A DNA stretch of 64,000 nucleotides from Lunularia cruciata (taxonomy: Eukaryota; Streptophyta; Marchantiopsida; Lunulariales; Lunulariaceae): NCBI GenBank assembly GCA_948567375.1, contig OX419762.1:37243034-37307033 (forward strand), read 5' to 3'. Below the pieces are notes generated by a model. It was not told the DNA's origin, searched no databases, and was given only the letters and a program-made list of their open reading frames with translations. This document shows, one piece after another, positions 1 through 11,365 of the stretch. Every line of letters begins with the position of its first letter. The stretch's first letter is position 1. The translations under genes were made by a program, and so were the position numbers.

Positions 1-1
1 G

Positions 2-307
2 AAGATCCATCCAGTGTTCCATGTCTCCCTATTATGCAGATATGCTCCCCAATCAGGCCAAGGTACTTCCACACAGGACATTCGACCTTGTCCAACAGTC
101 ATTGATGGCATAGAAGAATATGAAGTGGAGCGGATTCTCCAAAAGTGCATGCATGGTACTCGCTATCCGCGGGTGGAATATCTAGTACAATGGAAAGGTT
201 GCCCCCTCTATGAAGCAACCTGGGAACCCGCTGCCAATTTGGCACATGCACCGGTGGTGGTGCAAGCATTTGAGCAACAATTGCACAACGAGGACGTTGC
301 GTCTTAA
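2..307 (+). CDS. Ty3/gypsy chromovirus Pol, C-terminal end with chromodomain (partial)
   Basis: This is the 3' end of a gypsy Pol polyprotein whose 5' part lies outside the window. The frame is open from base 2 and ends at TAA 305-307. It begins with the IHPVFHVS signature that closes gypsy integrases. A chromodomain follows at about residues 35-90 (YEVERIL, EYLVQWKG, ATWEP, NL), with the usual aromatic positions in place. Chromodomains in this family bind methylated histone H3 and direct integration into heterochromatin. A purine run (308-319) and an LTR come directly after, as expected. There is no stop or frameshift in the visible part, so this copy may be fairly young. The element differs from the two PHD-finger gypsy copies in this window. 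Confidence 0.9.
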   Translation, partial: KIHPVFHVSLLCRYAPQSGQGTSTQDIRPCPTVIDGIEEYEVERILQKCMHGTRYPRVEYLVQWKGCPLYEATWEPAANLAHAPVVVQAFEQQLHNEDVAS

Positions 308-320
308 AAGGAGGGAGGTC

Positions 321-1056
321 TGTAATACCAAGGGTTAGCCATATGATCTAGATGTGAAATTTGGTTTGGTAACATCTAGAATGATGTTATACATGATGGT
401 CAAAATAGATCAGATAGAAGTATCACCAAAAGAGTACTTCTACTAATAGGGCAGAAACCAAAATAGACTTGAGAACCTTGGAACCAATAGCTAGACATAT
501 GATTTAAAGGTGAGAATTGGTTTGGTAACATTTGGAAGCATGTTACACATGATGGACTAAATAAATCAGAAAGAAGTATCACCAAAAGAGGACTTCTACT
601 AATAGAGTAGGAACCGAAATATGCTTGAAATCTTTGAAGGCAATTTCGGAGGCCTAAACGGATGAATTAGGCCTTGAAAATGTGCAAATCCCTTCCGCAA
701 TGGAGGATAGGATGGCCTTCCCTCCCCTCCTGGTTTGTCTCATCGAGAGCTTTCCAACGGTACCTTATGTGATTCTGAGATTCCTACAAGAAGATTCTCT
801 AAAAGATTCCCTCCGGTCAAAGCTCGTTTGACCAACCAGATAGGACCTAGACCAGACAAGTCACCCATCCAAGTAAGTAATCCAAGGGTGGAGCTTGCTG
901 ACATGTCACCTATCTGTGTCCCTAATCCTATGGTGGAGCTTCCTTGGAGGAGATCCTCTTTGTCTATATAATAAAGAGAAGGTGCTCTCTTGGGGCATCG
1001 AATGTTTGAGTGTGCAATCTGTGTTTTCTCTCTTCTCTTGTCCTCGGAGTATTACA
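321..1056 (+). repeat. 3' LTR of the chromodomain gypsy element
   Basis: The LTR begins TGTAATACC right after a polypurine tract and ends in GTATTACA, so its ends form a short inverted repeat (TGTAATAC/GTATTACA). It contains two imperfect direct repeats of about 150 bp (near 335-486 and 489-639), both carrying the segment TTGGTTTGGTAACAT. Three further solo copies occur in the opposite orientation: 10529-21148 (interrupted), 49218-49914 and 53127-53707. Confidence 0.9.
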
Positions 1057-1843
1057 AGAAGTCAGAATTGCAAAGAGGCATAACTTTTGAAGACAAATTC
1101 TCTACACAAAATCAAGTTTTGTGTGATTTCTTCCTTAAAAGCCAAAAATGTTCTCTCTGCTCTAAACAAGAAAAAACATAACAAAATGAAAAAAATAAAA
1201 TATCTTGACACTACAACTACAATCATTAATTCCAAAATATTTTTTATTTTATTATTCAATAATTGATAAGTAATCTCTCTGATAACTAAACAAGTTATCT
1301 TGCTAACTTTACCAAGAGAAATTTACAATTATTTCCAACAAGTGGAAAATCAAATGCTAATAGAGCTAAATTTGACATATTTAGGATGTATTTTCTAAAA
1401 CTTCTAATAAATTTCCTTATGAAATAAGTTATGTTTTTTTTAGAAATTTAATCTATACATGCATCTTATTCTCTAATTATATGTCATTAAAACAAGAACT
1501 TTCTTTGAAATTTGATTCCTTTAGATCTACATACAACCTCTTTGTATCTTTGTAATCTAAAATTGAATGTACTTATTGAGGTTTCTTTGCAACCACAAGA
1601 ACAACTATTGAATCTATATTGCAAAATGAATGACCACAATATGTTTTGTGTGAGCTTGCATCCAATGAGTTCTTTGCATACTAGAGTAAAGCTTTCTTCT
1701 CTCCCACAAACATTAACTTAGTTCTTGAGAAGATTGACAATATCCTACTCATATTTATCATGTCAATAAAAGTTTCACATGCATCCACTACTTTTTGAGG
1801 GATGAGAAACCAAACTAAATTGAAAATAAAGAAGGTTGCTTTG

Positions 1844-1846
<3 letters not shown>

Positions 1847-1922
<76 letters not shown>
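1847..1922. repeat. (AT)n microsatellite
   Basis: An uninterrupted AT dinucleotide run of about 76 bp in AT-rich intergenic DNA. Confidence 0.97.
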
Positions 1923-1924
<2 letters not shown>

Positions 1925-3410
1925 TCTCAATGTCTTTTGAGAGGTAAAGTAATTATATTACCATGAAATTTTCTTACTATCAAAGTGCTTGATATGATAT
2001 GTTTCCTTTCAAGCTCTCCTAGACTTCAGTAAATTTTAAGGTCTCAATCTATAATCCTTCTTTGTTAGAGTAGTTGATTTTTTACGAGATCCTCCAAAAT
2101 ACCAACTCAGAGCTCATTAGTACTCTCGCATCACCATATCTTTGAATAAGTACTATTCTTTTACTCCATCCAATTTACTTGCTTTGCAACAATCTCACCT
2201 AAAGAGGTTTCCCTTAGAATATCTTGAACTTGATATACAAACTTAGCAAAACTTTCCCACTTTTCCAGTAGAGATTTGAGAAATGATGATGGATAGATAC
2301 ATACTTTGCATTATTCTTGATACTATATAGCTGCTTCTGGATCCACTAAAACTTTTTTTATCTCTTTCACCTAGAGGCTATAAGAACATATAGTCAGTAA
2401 AACAATTAGATAACATGGCAAGTTTATTTTTGTTTATTTGTAAAGAAATCTAACCTTGAAATCTTTTGGAGTTTGATGGTTTTTGTGTTAAATATAGCAT
2501 GCTTATTGTGTATTTGATATCAAAACACTCATTTAGGTTTCCCTGCTCAAAAGTACTCTAAAATCTCCAATTTCATATTTGGTAGTTTTGAGCTCCCAAT
2601 ATTTTGTCTTTGTTTGAAACAAACTTGGACAAATCCCTACCATGTTGTAGAGAATAGAAGAAGGCATGGTATGGAGTATTGAAGAAAGTGGGAATTTAGA
2701 AAAAGAAATTTTTTTCCCTTTTTAGAATTTTTAATAATAAATCTAGAGAATAAAATAAACTATAAGGTAAAAAAATATTTGATCTTCAAGATTAGAATTT
2801 GTCTTCTTCTTGGAGTTAGGTGAAATCTCAAAGTAGTAGTACTCCAATCAAGTTCCACATTACTCTAGATTGACTACCATAAATATTCATCAAATATCCA
2901 TAAAGACAATCTTGGAAAAGAATGAATAGAGAATCTAGGAATAAAGCTAGACCAAGTAATCAATAATAAAAAAATATAATTGATGAGCATGATCCAATCC
3001 TATAAAATTATGTGTACCACACACATGGTAAACTTTTACAAAACCTCTCATACAGTTTTTTTTTAAAATATAAGATTGATTGATAAGCAATAAAAAATTC
3101 ATTGTCAATGGAAAGATAATTTATATGCATATTTCATGTGGATGGAAGGGGCATTTGTATAATGCTCTCTCCATTTTTGCAGAGGATGTGGGCTAAAGTA
3201 AACTCTTATATAGTCAAGACAAATAAATTATAGTAGTGGATGTTGCTGTTATAATCCTCTATTATTAAGCAAATCTAAACTCCTTATGGATAGATGAATA
3301 CTTTATATGGATGACACATATTTCACACAAAAGTAAGGAATGTGGTTGTTAAAATTCCCTAGTTATAGGCAAATTATCTATTAATTGATGAGTGCTTAAA
3401 AAGCCCAATG

Positions 3411-3607
3411 GATATTTCAGACTAATGGTAACGGTTGGTATGGTTTGTAGATGATGGGTTTAGAGGAAACTCATATATGGTCTAAGAATATCAAATTATA
3501 TACAATAGATATTCACACTAATGGAACGCACGTTGGTATGGTTTGTAGATGATAGGGTTAGAATAGACTTGTATATGGTCTAAGAACACCAAGTTATACG
3601 AGTAGAT
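3411..3607. repeat. Tandem duplication of about 97-100 bp, two units
   Basis: Two adjacent diverged units (about 3411-3507 and 3508-3607) both contain TTGGTATGGTTTGTAGATGA, followed by ATATGGTCTAAGAA. No coding potential is seen. Confidence 0.8.
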
Positions 3608-6342
3608 ACAAGAAAGTGCTGTAACATATCCTATAGTCAATGCAATGCAACTTTAGAGGGTAACCCACTCTTCTGGACCAAAACTTTGGCAACAAAGCTT
3701 AGGTCTGAGTAGCAAGGTTTATTTCTCAAGCCTTGAAGTTATACAGAGCTTCAGGTTCATACTTATGATAGACTATACAAGAACTTATGCACTAAACACA
3801 TATCACTCTCACTTTTGTAATTTAGTTATTTTAGATACTGAATATCAATGAACAGAGAGCCAACTCACAATCGTGGGACACGCGGCTGCAGTACAAGTAG
3901 ATGATTGAACAAACTCTCTGCAGGCTTAACTGATCCCGTGGAAGAGTCACGCCTGATATGCAGGACTAGGAAGTTGACAATTACGGGCGAAGTTCGACAG
4001 TGCTGCGAAGACGTCTTAAGTGCCACATTGCTCCTCAGCTTACATTTCCCTATAGCGGTAAGTCCCGAATTTCCTTAGCTCATTTTGATTCTTCAGCTTA
4101 AAAGCACTACACTTGGAGAGATGACTTGCACGTGATGGTTTCATGCATGTACAAAGAAACGAGCAGGCCTACCGTACGACGTGGATTTCCTGACTTGAGC
4201 TAGAGCGATGGGAATGTTTATTTTTCGATCGGAAGGAACTGGCTCCGGCGTGTGATTAATGTTCAGTGAAAGGGATGTGCTATCTTGGTTACTGGCCAGT
4301 CGTCCACAATATGAATTGCACGCCTTAAGTGTGCACCGATCATGCATGCGCTGCTGATGAGAGCAGATGCATGTTGCCCAATGATGCAGACAATCGTACA
4401 TCAAATCCTAAACTTCTTGCTCCAAAGGTCGAGCTCTTCTACTGACCCTAGGCTTGAAATTTGGACCAGATTTGCAGCTACAGCTTCTGTATCTAGTACC
4501 TAGATATCACTCTCACTTTTCTAGTTTATAACTTGTGTGTACGAGGTCCTCCCGTACTTTTTCATCCATAAAAAGTTTTCAAAATTAAAAGTCATGGATG
4601 AACTCAGAAGAAACACATTTGACTTCACATGTTTAACTCATGAAGTTCAGGTCAACTTATGAAGTTGAGGGTGGACCGTAAAAGCCGAAGAGAGCATGGG
4701 ATTGGAGACCGTTCGAAACCTCGCGGATACCACACTACTTTCAACACGGTGCCATAAACACGGGAGACTCTCTGAAATAGTAACAAAGTACAGACAATAG
4801 TGTGATGTAAACCTTATTGGAGGTAGACTCCAAAATCCCTTGAAGCTATTACCCCATTGCCATTGAACAAAACTTCTGCACCTTGTCTTCCATCGGTGTA
4901 CTGGTCAGATCCACAAATCTGCTTAAGGAACCGATCGATGGTCTAAACATGAACACCTAACTCCATAAAGTTCTCCTTAGTTATATAATATGTCGCCAAG
5001 GTAACGCTGGCACATTCACACGGCAACCATTTGACACGCAAATAAGACATTGTTTATTTTCAGCAGGTAGCTCTTCTTTAGCTACAAGTCCTTCCATGTT
5101 CTAACTTGCCTAACCTGCCGATTGTAGTCCGGTACTTCCAGACGTTCCATAAGGTATCATTTCGTGCTCAAAGACCACGAAATGAGATGGTCAAAGTTTG
5201 TTTCTTCCCTTGTATATCAAAGTGAATAGGTTTCTTGTTAGTGCGCGATAACAATCATATGTGAATAGAAACCCCCACGTGAAATTAATACACGTTGCAC
5301 AACATCAAATTTCCATGTGAAGTCACCCACAGTTCCCATTTACTCATTCTTTCAAATCGAAGATAAACTAGTCTAGTAATCGTTCATGTCGTGTCATGAT
5401 GAAATTTTTTATCTCATTAGGTCTTTGCGAATTCGTAACCATCGCCTACAGCAAAGAGTGATGAGAACTATCGAGTATATACATTTCAAATGAATTGAGA
5501 TTTCATTTTGGTAGAAAACCATAATACATGTTCTTATTCTGAAGGCGAGTTGCTTGAAACATTCGTAGATCCGCCATGGTCTGGAATAATTGGTATTAAC
5601 ACAAACATATCGGTGGATCTCTTAGTCAGCGAATGAGTTTAGAAAATGGTAGATCACATCTTCATTTCTCTTCTTCTTAGAGCAGGTATCCAGGGACTTA
5701 AGGTGTCCATAAACACTGCTGTACAAGATTGGAGCTGACGAGCAACGACACGGATGTCTGATGGGGAAACCTTACGTCATTTTCGTGAGGAAAGGTGTTA
5801 CATCGATTAAGTGGAGCAAAAGCGACTGAGCAGGAGGTTGCTCGTGTTGAACTTAAGAAAATAAACTCAGAGAGGTTCATTTGCGGTTCAGTGCTGCAGA
5901 TAGATTAAATAGAAACAATCCTGATAAAACACGAGCAACCGAAATGTACCGTCGACCATTCTTGAATCAAAACTCGATGTGGAGATATAAGTGAGATGAG
6001 AATGGGGTCTTGGGGATCACCATCAGAGACCTGAACAACGAAACACCGAAACTTCCACATAATAGGAATGACTCGGCATCTCATTGCAGCCGCATACGCC
6101 AGTGACAATACTTTGGAGAAAAATCAACATTGTTGCAAAAGCTGAACTCGAAATGAAAAGTTGAGTCATTGTCTACCTGCTTTAGCCAGAGAGTTAAGAC
6201 GACAAGTTGACGTTTTTCGTAGAAGTTCCAGCACCTGAAATCTGCTGAGACAACAAAGACATGGAAACAATCCAAACGAACAATTCCACCGTGGATGTGC
6301 CGCTGCTTCCGCACCCTCGTCAGCCCTTGAGATTCTAGTTAA

Positions 6343-6367
6343 ATCCAAGGACTTGCAGTCCTTGGAT
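6343..6367. repeat. Perfect 11-bp inverted repeat with 3-nt spacer
   Basis: ATCCAAGGACT, spacer TGC, then its exact reverse complement. It would form a perfect short hairpin. It lies about 160 bp outside the copia element, and no function is evident. Confidence 0.85.
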
Positions 6368-6528
6368 TGCAGTTGAAAATGGTACTGGATAAGTATAGCC
6401 CAGCCGGACTTATGCCCTGCACCTTTCAACGGACCTCCTTCGGCCATGAGAAAGTCCTAATCATCTTCACTGATCAAATTAAGGTAAGAATATACACTCC
6501 AGTGCAGAATGTGTTGTACTGTGTGAGC

Positions 6529-6853
6529 TGTTAAGAATCATCGTGCTCAATCAAAACATAAACACAACAAATAATCACATAAGAGACCCATATTTGGTAC
6601 CGAGGTTCAACCAAGATGAGCTACGTCCCCGTGCAGAGTTTCACTAGATCAGATCTAACGCTTGCAAGTTTTCTGATAGATCTGCTTCCTCTCCCTGTCT
6701 AAAATCCCTCGCAGCTCATAGATACACACTCAAGTGTTTATGTATCAACACACTGTGGGTTCAAAGTGCTACACTTCAGTTCAATCTTCAAGTTCAATGT
6801 TCAATCAAGAGATCACGGGCTTTCATGTGTAGTGGGGAGACTAATGCTCAACA
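6529..6853 (-). repeat. Ty1/copia 3' LTR (element on minus strand)
   Basis: This 325-bp sequence runs from TGTTAAG to CTCAACA and matches 21731-22129 along its length. Just inside it on the minus strand is a purine-rich tract (complement of about 6855-6869), in the polypurine-tract position. The flanks TGAGC (6524-6528) and TGAAC (22130-22134) look like a 5-bp target duplication with one mismatch. Together these define one copia element spanning 6529-22129. Confidence 0.9.
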
Positions 6854-6911
6854 AAACTCCCCCTCCAAACTAATGTGAAAGACATCAATATCCATTGAAG
6901 CTCCCAGCTTC

Positions 6912-9900
6912 TTATTGACAATGTACACAGAACTCTATGACTCTACTTGCAGTATGGGTAGTGCAAAATATATGTTTATCTAGATCTATGACATTGGTAA
7001 ACATATCAGAAGGATTCTTTGCGCCTTCAGTCTTCTTGAGCTTCAACTCATTTTCCTTGAGTGCTGGCCTGATGAAATAGTATCTTCTTTTGATATGTCT
7101 TGTCATGGAATGGTAAGCGGCATTCTTTGCCAAATGTACTGCACTTTGATTGTCACTCTAGAGAGTGCTCATGGATTGCTTTTGCTGTAACTGTTCCATG
7201 TATCCTTGTAACCACATAATTTCCTTTGAAGCTTCTGTGATTCCCACATACTCAGCTTCCGTTGTAGGTAAGGCCACTATCTTTTGTGATCTTGACATCC
7301 GACTTACAACTGTACCTCCAATTGTAAAATCATATCTAGTAGTGCTTCTTCCACTATCTTGATCTCTTGAATGATCAGCATCTACATAGCCTGGTATATC
7401 TAAGGATTTCCCTTCAAAACAAAGAGCATAAGTAGATGTACCAGCTGGATACCTAAGTATCCTTTTGACTGTGTTCCAATGCTCCTTGCTTGGATTTTGC
7501 ATATATCTTCCAACATTCCTCGCAGCTTGTGCAATATCTGGTCTTGTGCTCACCAAAGTATACATCAGGCTTCCAACCGCTGATTGATATGGAACCTTGG
7601 ACATCTCAACAATTTCAGCTTTATTTATTGAGCATGAGTCCTTCCAGAGCTTGAAATGTCATCCGAGAGGAGTTGAAATTGGTTTTGCATTATGCATGTT
7701 GAATCTCTTCAACACCTTCTTGATGTAGTCTTCCTGGGACAACTCTAACTTCTTGTTCTTCCTATCTCCAACAATATTCATGCTAAGTATCTTCTTAGCT
7801 TCACTTAAATCTTTCATAGAGATTTCAACATTTTTTTCAGTTCTACTATTCTCTTGATATTGGAGCTAGCTACAAGCATATCATCCGCATATAAAGAGAG
7901 AGATATATAATATCTCCATCACCAAAATCTCTAAGAGAAATAAATGATCAGCTTCACATCTTGTAAAACCTTTTTCTTGCATGAAATTATCAAATTGCAA
8001 GTACCATTGTTATGGGGCCCCTTTTAGCCCATATAGACTCTTCCTAAAATGACAAACTAGATGTTTTTTTCCTTTTGCTATGAAACCCATTGGTTGTACC
8101 ATGTACAGTGTTTCATCAAGCTCACCAAGAAGAAATGTTGTCTTAACATCAAGCTGTTCTAGATGAAGATCCTCCACAATAAATATATTCAATAACTCCC
8201 TAATGGATGTCATCTTCACCACTAGTGCAAAAATCTTTGCGTGGTCTACTTCTTCCTTTTGAGAAAAACCTTTGACGACAAGCCTTGTCTTGTGTCTTAT
8301 GCTCCCATCTACTTCTGTTTTGACCTTGAATACCCATTTATTTAGCAAAGCCTTTTTGCCAATAGGTAGTCTTGTCAGCTCCCATGTCTTATTTTGGAAA
8401 AGCAAATTCATCTCATCTTTCATGGCATAATCACATTTCATAGAAGATATATCATTTCTAGCTTCCTCACATGTCTCTGGCTCCCCCAAATTTGAATATA
8501 GGACATGACTCATAATTATATTTGTGGATAGATCAAAATTTACCTTTGGTTTTCTTAGTCTTGTTGATCTACTTCGTTTGGGATTTTTTTGCTCCTTAAG
8601 TTTCTTGCTTTCCTCTTGTTGACCTTCTTGGTCACTAGATTCTCATGCTCATTAAATTCCTCATGAATTTGATCTTGAGGAGCAAGTGGATCTTTTGAAA
8701 GAATCTTCTTGGACACAATATCCAAATCAACATCCTCTGGTTCAGTCATTGCTTGTTGCACATCTTCATGATCTTTGTACATCTTACTCTCATGGAATAT
8801 CACATTCTTAACAAAGTCTTATGACTTTGTTATTTTCAAAGTCCCAAATCCTATGACCATACTCATCACTCCCATAACTAATGAAAGTGCACTTCTGAGA
8901 GTTTGTGGTAAGTTTCTTCTTGTCTTTCTTGTCAATCAAGGAGTATGATAAATAGCCAAATACCCTTAAGAAGGAGTAATTTACCTTCTTACTTGTCCAC
9001 AATTCCTGGTTAGATTTTCCATTTAGTGCACTAGTCCTTCTTGTCAATCAAGGAGTATGCTAAACAGCCAAATACCCTCTAAGAAGGAATAATTTACCTT
9101 CTTACCTGTCCATGCTTCCTCGTGAGATTTTCCATTTAGTGCACTAGTAGGACTTCTATTGATCAGGTACAAAGTTGTATCAATTGTTGCTGCACAAAAA
9201 AGGAGTGGTAATCCACCATGCATTCTCATACATCTTGCTCATCCCAAGATTGTTCAATTCATCCTTTCAGCTATGCCATTTTCTTGGGGTGTTCTTGAAA
9301 CTATTTTGATGCTGTGAATGCCTTCTTGGCTCAAGAATTATGAAAATTCTTAACTTGTGTATTCTCTTCTGTTGTCAAATCTTAGTGCTTTGATCTGACA
9401 GCCTATATCTTTCTCAACCATTTTTTTCCACAATTTGAAAATATTGTAAACATCTGATTTTTCACACATAGCATAGACCCAAGTCTTTTTGGTTGCACAT
9501 CAATTAAAGTGACAAAGTACCTATTGCCTTTGTAGGAAAGCTCTTGCGATGAAACCCATACATAGGTGTGTACCAACTCCAACTTCTTGGTTTTGCTTTG
9601 TCTACCTTTTAAATTAAAACTGACTGCCTTTTGCTTTCCATAGATATAGGTTTCACAGAAATCTAACTCAAATTTCTTCAAACATGAGAGTAAATTTCTT
9701 GCGTGTAACTCCTTCACACCTTTTTCACCAAGATGCACTTATCTTTGATGCCATAGTGTTAATGGATTTTCTAGAAACCACAGTAGCTATCACCAAATTC
9801 TCAATGCTATCTCCTTGGAGATAGTAAAGTGTACTTGGACACTTTCCCTTTGCTACTACTTGTGCTCCAGATGTTATCTTCCATTCTCCACTTCCAAATG

Positions 9901-10528
9901 TTGTGAACCTTCTTCATCAAGCTTGCTAGCTGATATAAGGTTTTTCTCCAATTTACAGACATGTCTTGTATCTAGTAAGACAAGCTTTTCTCCACTAGGA
10001 ATGTTGATCACAATCTTTCCTTTCTTACCTATTGAACACCTCTGACAGTTTCCCACAATGACTTGTCCAAAATCACAATTATAGTAAGTGCTAAACAAGC
10101 TTTTCTTTGATTAACAATGAAAAGAAGCTCCATAGTCTACAAACCACTTGTTTCTGATTGAATCCAAACCTATAAATAAGCACATGTTTTCCAAATATAA
10201 TTCTTCACTAACCGCATTTGTGTCTACTCTGTCTTCTTGCAGCTTTTGTTTCTAAACCTCACATTGATGCCTCTACGCCCAAGTTGATGATAATACAAAC
10301 ACTCATTATTTGATATTCTTGTCTTGCTTCTTGTCTTTTCCTTGGACTTCAATCTATTGCAACCATGGTGTTTAAATTTTTTTGATTTCTCCCATGATTT
10401 TCCATTAAAAAAGCCATCAAAGATGTAGATGCCAAGTAATTATCTACCCTTGAATCTCATTGTCGCATCTCTTCATCCATTTAACTACTCACAACATCAT
10501 TAACATTAAGTCATCTTTTGTGGTGTTG
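6912..10528 (-). pseudogene. Ty1/copia Gag-Pol, decayed: protease, integrase, RT, RNase H
   Basis: Read on the minus strand, the Pol parts come in copia order. A degenerate nucleocapsid knuckle lies near 10270-10330 and a protease site near 10110-10130, where FVDYGASFH replaces the usual D-S/T-G-A. The GAG-pre-integrase and integrase follow (9738 down to 8808; HTYVW where copia elements normally have an Asp). Reverse transcriptase is at 8513-7860 (NKWVFKVK, QLDVKTTFL, then LYADDML near 7880), and RNase H is at 7604-6912 (YVDADHSRDQDSGRST, TTEAEYV). Several frameshifts and stops and the altered protease and integrase Asp positions show it is inactive. The reading is cut at 10528 by an inserted LTR and resumes as Gag at 21154. 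Confidence 0.9.
8928..9148 (-). repeat. Tandem duplication inside copia integrase
   Basis: Two units of about 108 bp (8928-9035 and 9040-9148) begin CTTGTCAATCAAGGAGTATG and end at GTGCACTAGT. They duplicate part of the integrase C-terminal segment (TSALNGKS motif twice), an additional break in this Pol. Confidence 0.85.
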
Positions 10529-10916
10529 TGTAATACTCCGGGGACAAGAGAAGAGAGAAAACACAAATTTCACTCAAACATTCGATGTCCCAAAGGAGCA
10601 CCTTCTCTTCATTATAGAGACAAAGAGGATCTCCTCCAAGGAAGCTCCACCATAAGATTAGGCACACAGATAGATGACATGTCAGCAAGCTCTACCCTTG
10701 GATTACATACTTGGATGGGTGACATGTCAATCTAGGTCCTATCTATTTGGTCAAACAAGCTTTGACTAGAGAGAATCTTTTATGGAATATTCCTATAGGA
10801 ATCTCAAAATCACATGGGTAAGGTACCTTTGGAAAGCTCTCGAGAAGACATACAAGGGGGAGGGAAGGCCAACCTTTCTTCTATTGGGGGGGGGGGATTC
10901 TGTACATTTTTGAGGC
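10529..10916 (-). repeat. Chromodomain-gypsy solo LTR, first half (interrupted)
   Basis: This matches the reverse complement of the LTR at 321-1056, beginning TGTAATACTCCGG. It breaks off inside the motif GAGGC|CTAATT, where the methyltransferase-bearing gypsy element is inserted, and resumes at 20815. The left flank TGTTG (10524-10528) pairs with the right flank TGTTA (21149-21153) as a 5-bp target duplication with one mismatch. No internal sequence remains, so this is a solo LTR. A run of ten or more G lies near 10886-10896. Confidence 0.9.
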
Positions 10917-11365
10917 TGTCACGTCATTTGTAGTGTCGCATCTAGATTGCTCGGACACTAGAGTTCCAATGATAGTAGTTAGAGTTATTTGAGCAGTTTC
11001 TTAGAGACTACTTTCCGACGGTCAGATTTTGTGTTTGGGGTACTGACTTCACAATGGGGCCCATCGTCACTTTGCACCATTTGCACTGTCAAGTGTGCCA
11101 TCAGCGAGACCGTTAGGGTTTAGACCTAGCTCGAGTCCAGGGGGTATACTTCGAAGTGCAGCTCCAGAGAGCTCACTTCTCTGATGTTGAGCCTTCAAGT
11201 TCCTGGCTATGGTGGACAAAGGCCGGCGAGCGTCACCTAGATTCTCTATGCTAGAGTGGGTGTGACTTGACTATAACCAGTGCACAGTTGTTGGTAGTTT
11301 ATAGAGTTACATATCAAGAACTAATCTGAGTTGAGTTGAGTTGAGAGTGGTAAACAATCTGATTA
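10917..11365 (+). repeat. Left terminal repeat B of methyltransferase gypsy copy 1
   Basis: These 449 bp match 20256-20704 over their whole length at the same size. The left match stops at GATTA, and leader sequence follows. No copy of repeat A precedes or follows it, unlike the right end. No TGG-beginning tRNA-complementary site lies directly after it. Confidence 0.88.

Larger units (their letters stand above)
1057..6528. other. AT-rich intergenic region without a recognisable gene
   Basis: No open frame here has recognisable domains or convincing splice-joined coding sequence. The first 2.5 kb is strongly AT-rich. Short open frames on the minus strand (4141-4404 and 5698-6447) look like chance frames. 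Features seen are a TA microsatellite, a tandem duplication near 3411-3607 and a perfect palindrome at 6343-6367. Confidence 0.6.

Noticed and set aside
4141-4404. 87-codon minus-strand frame
   Set aside because: No domain, no neighbouring exons and no promoter signal that I can see.
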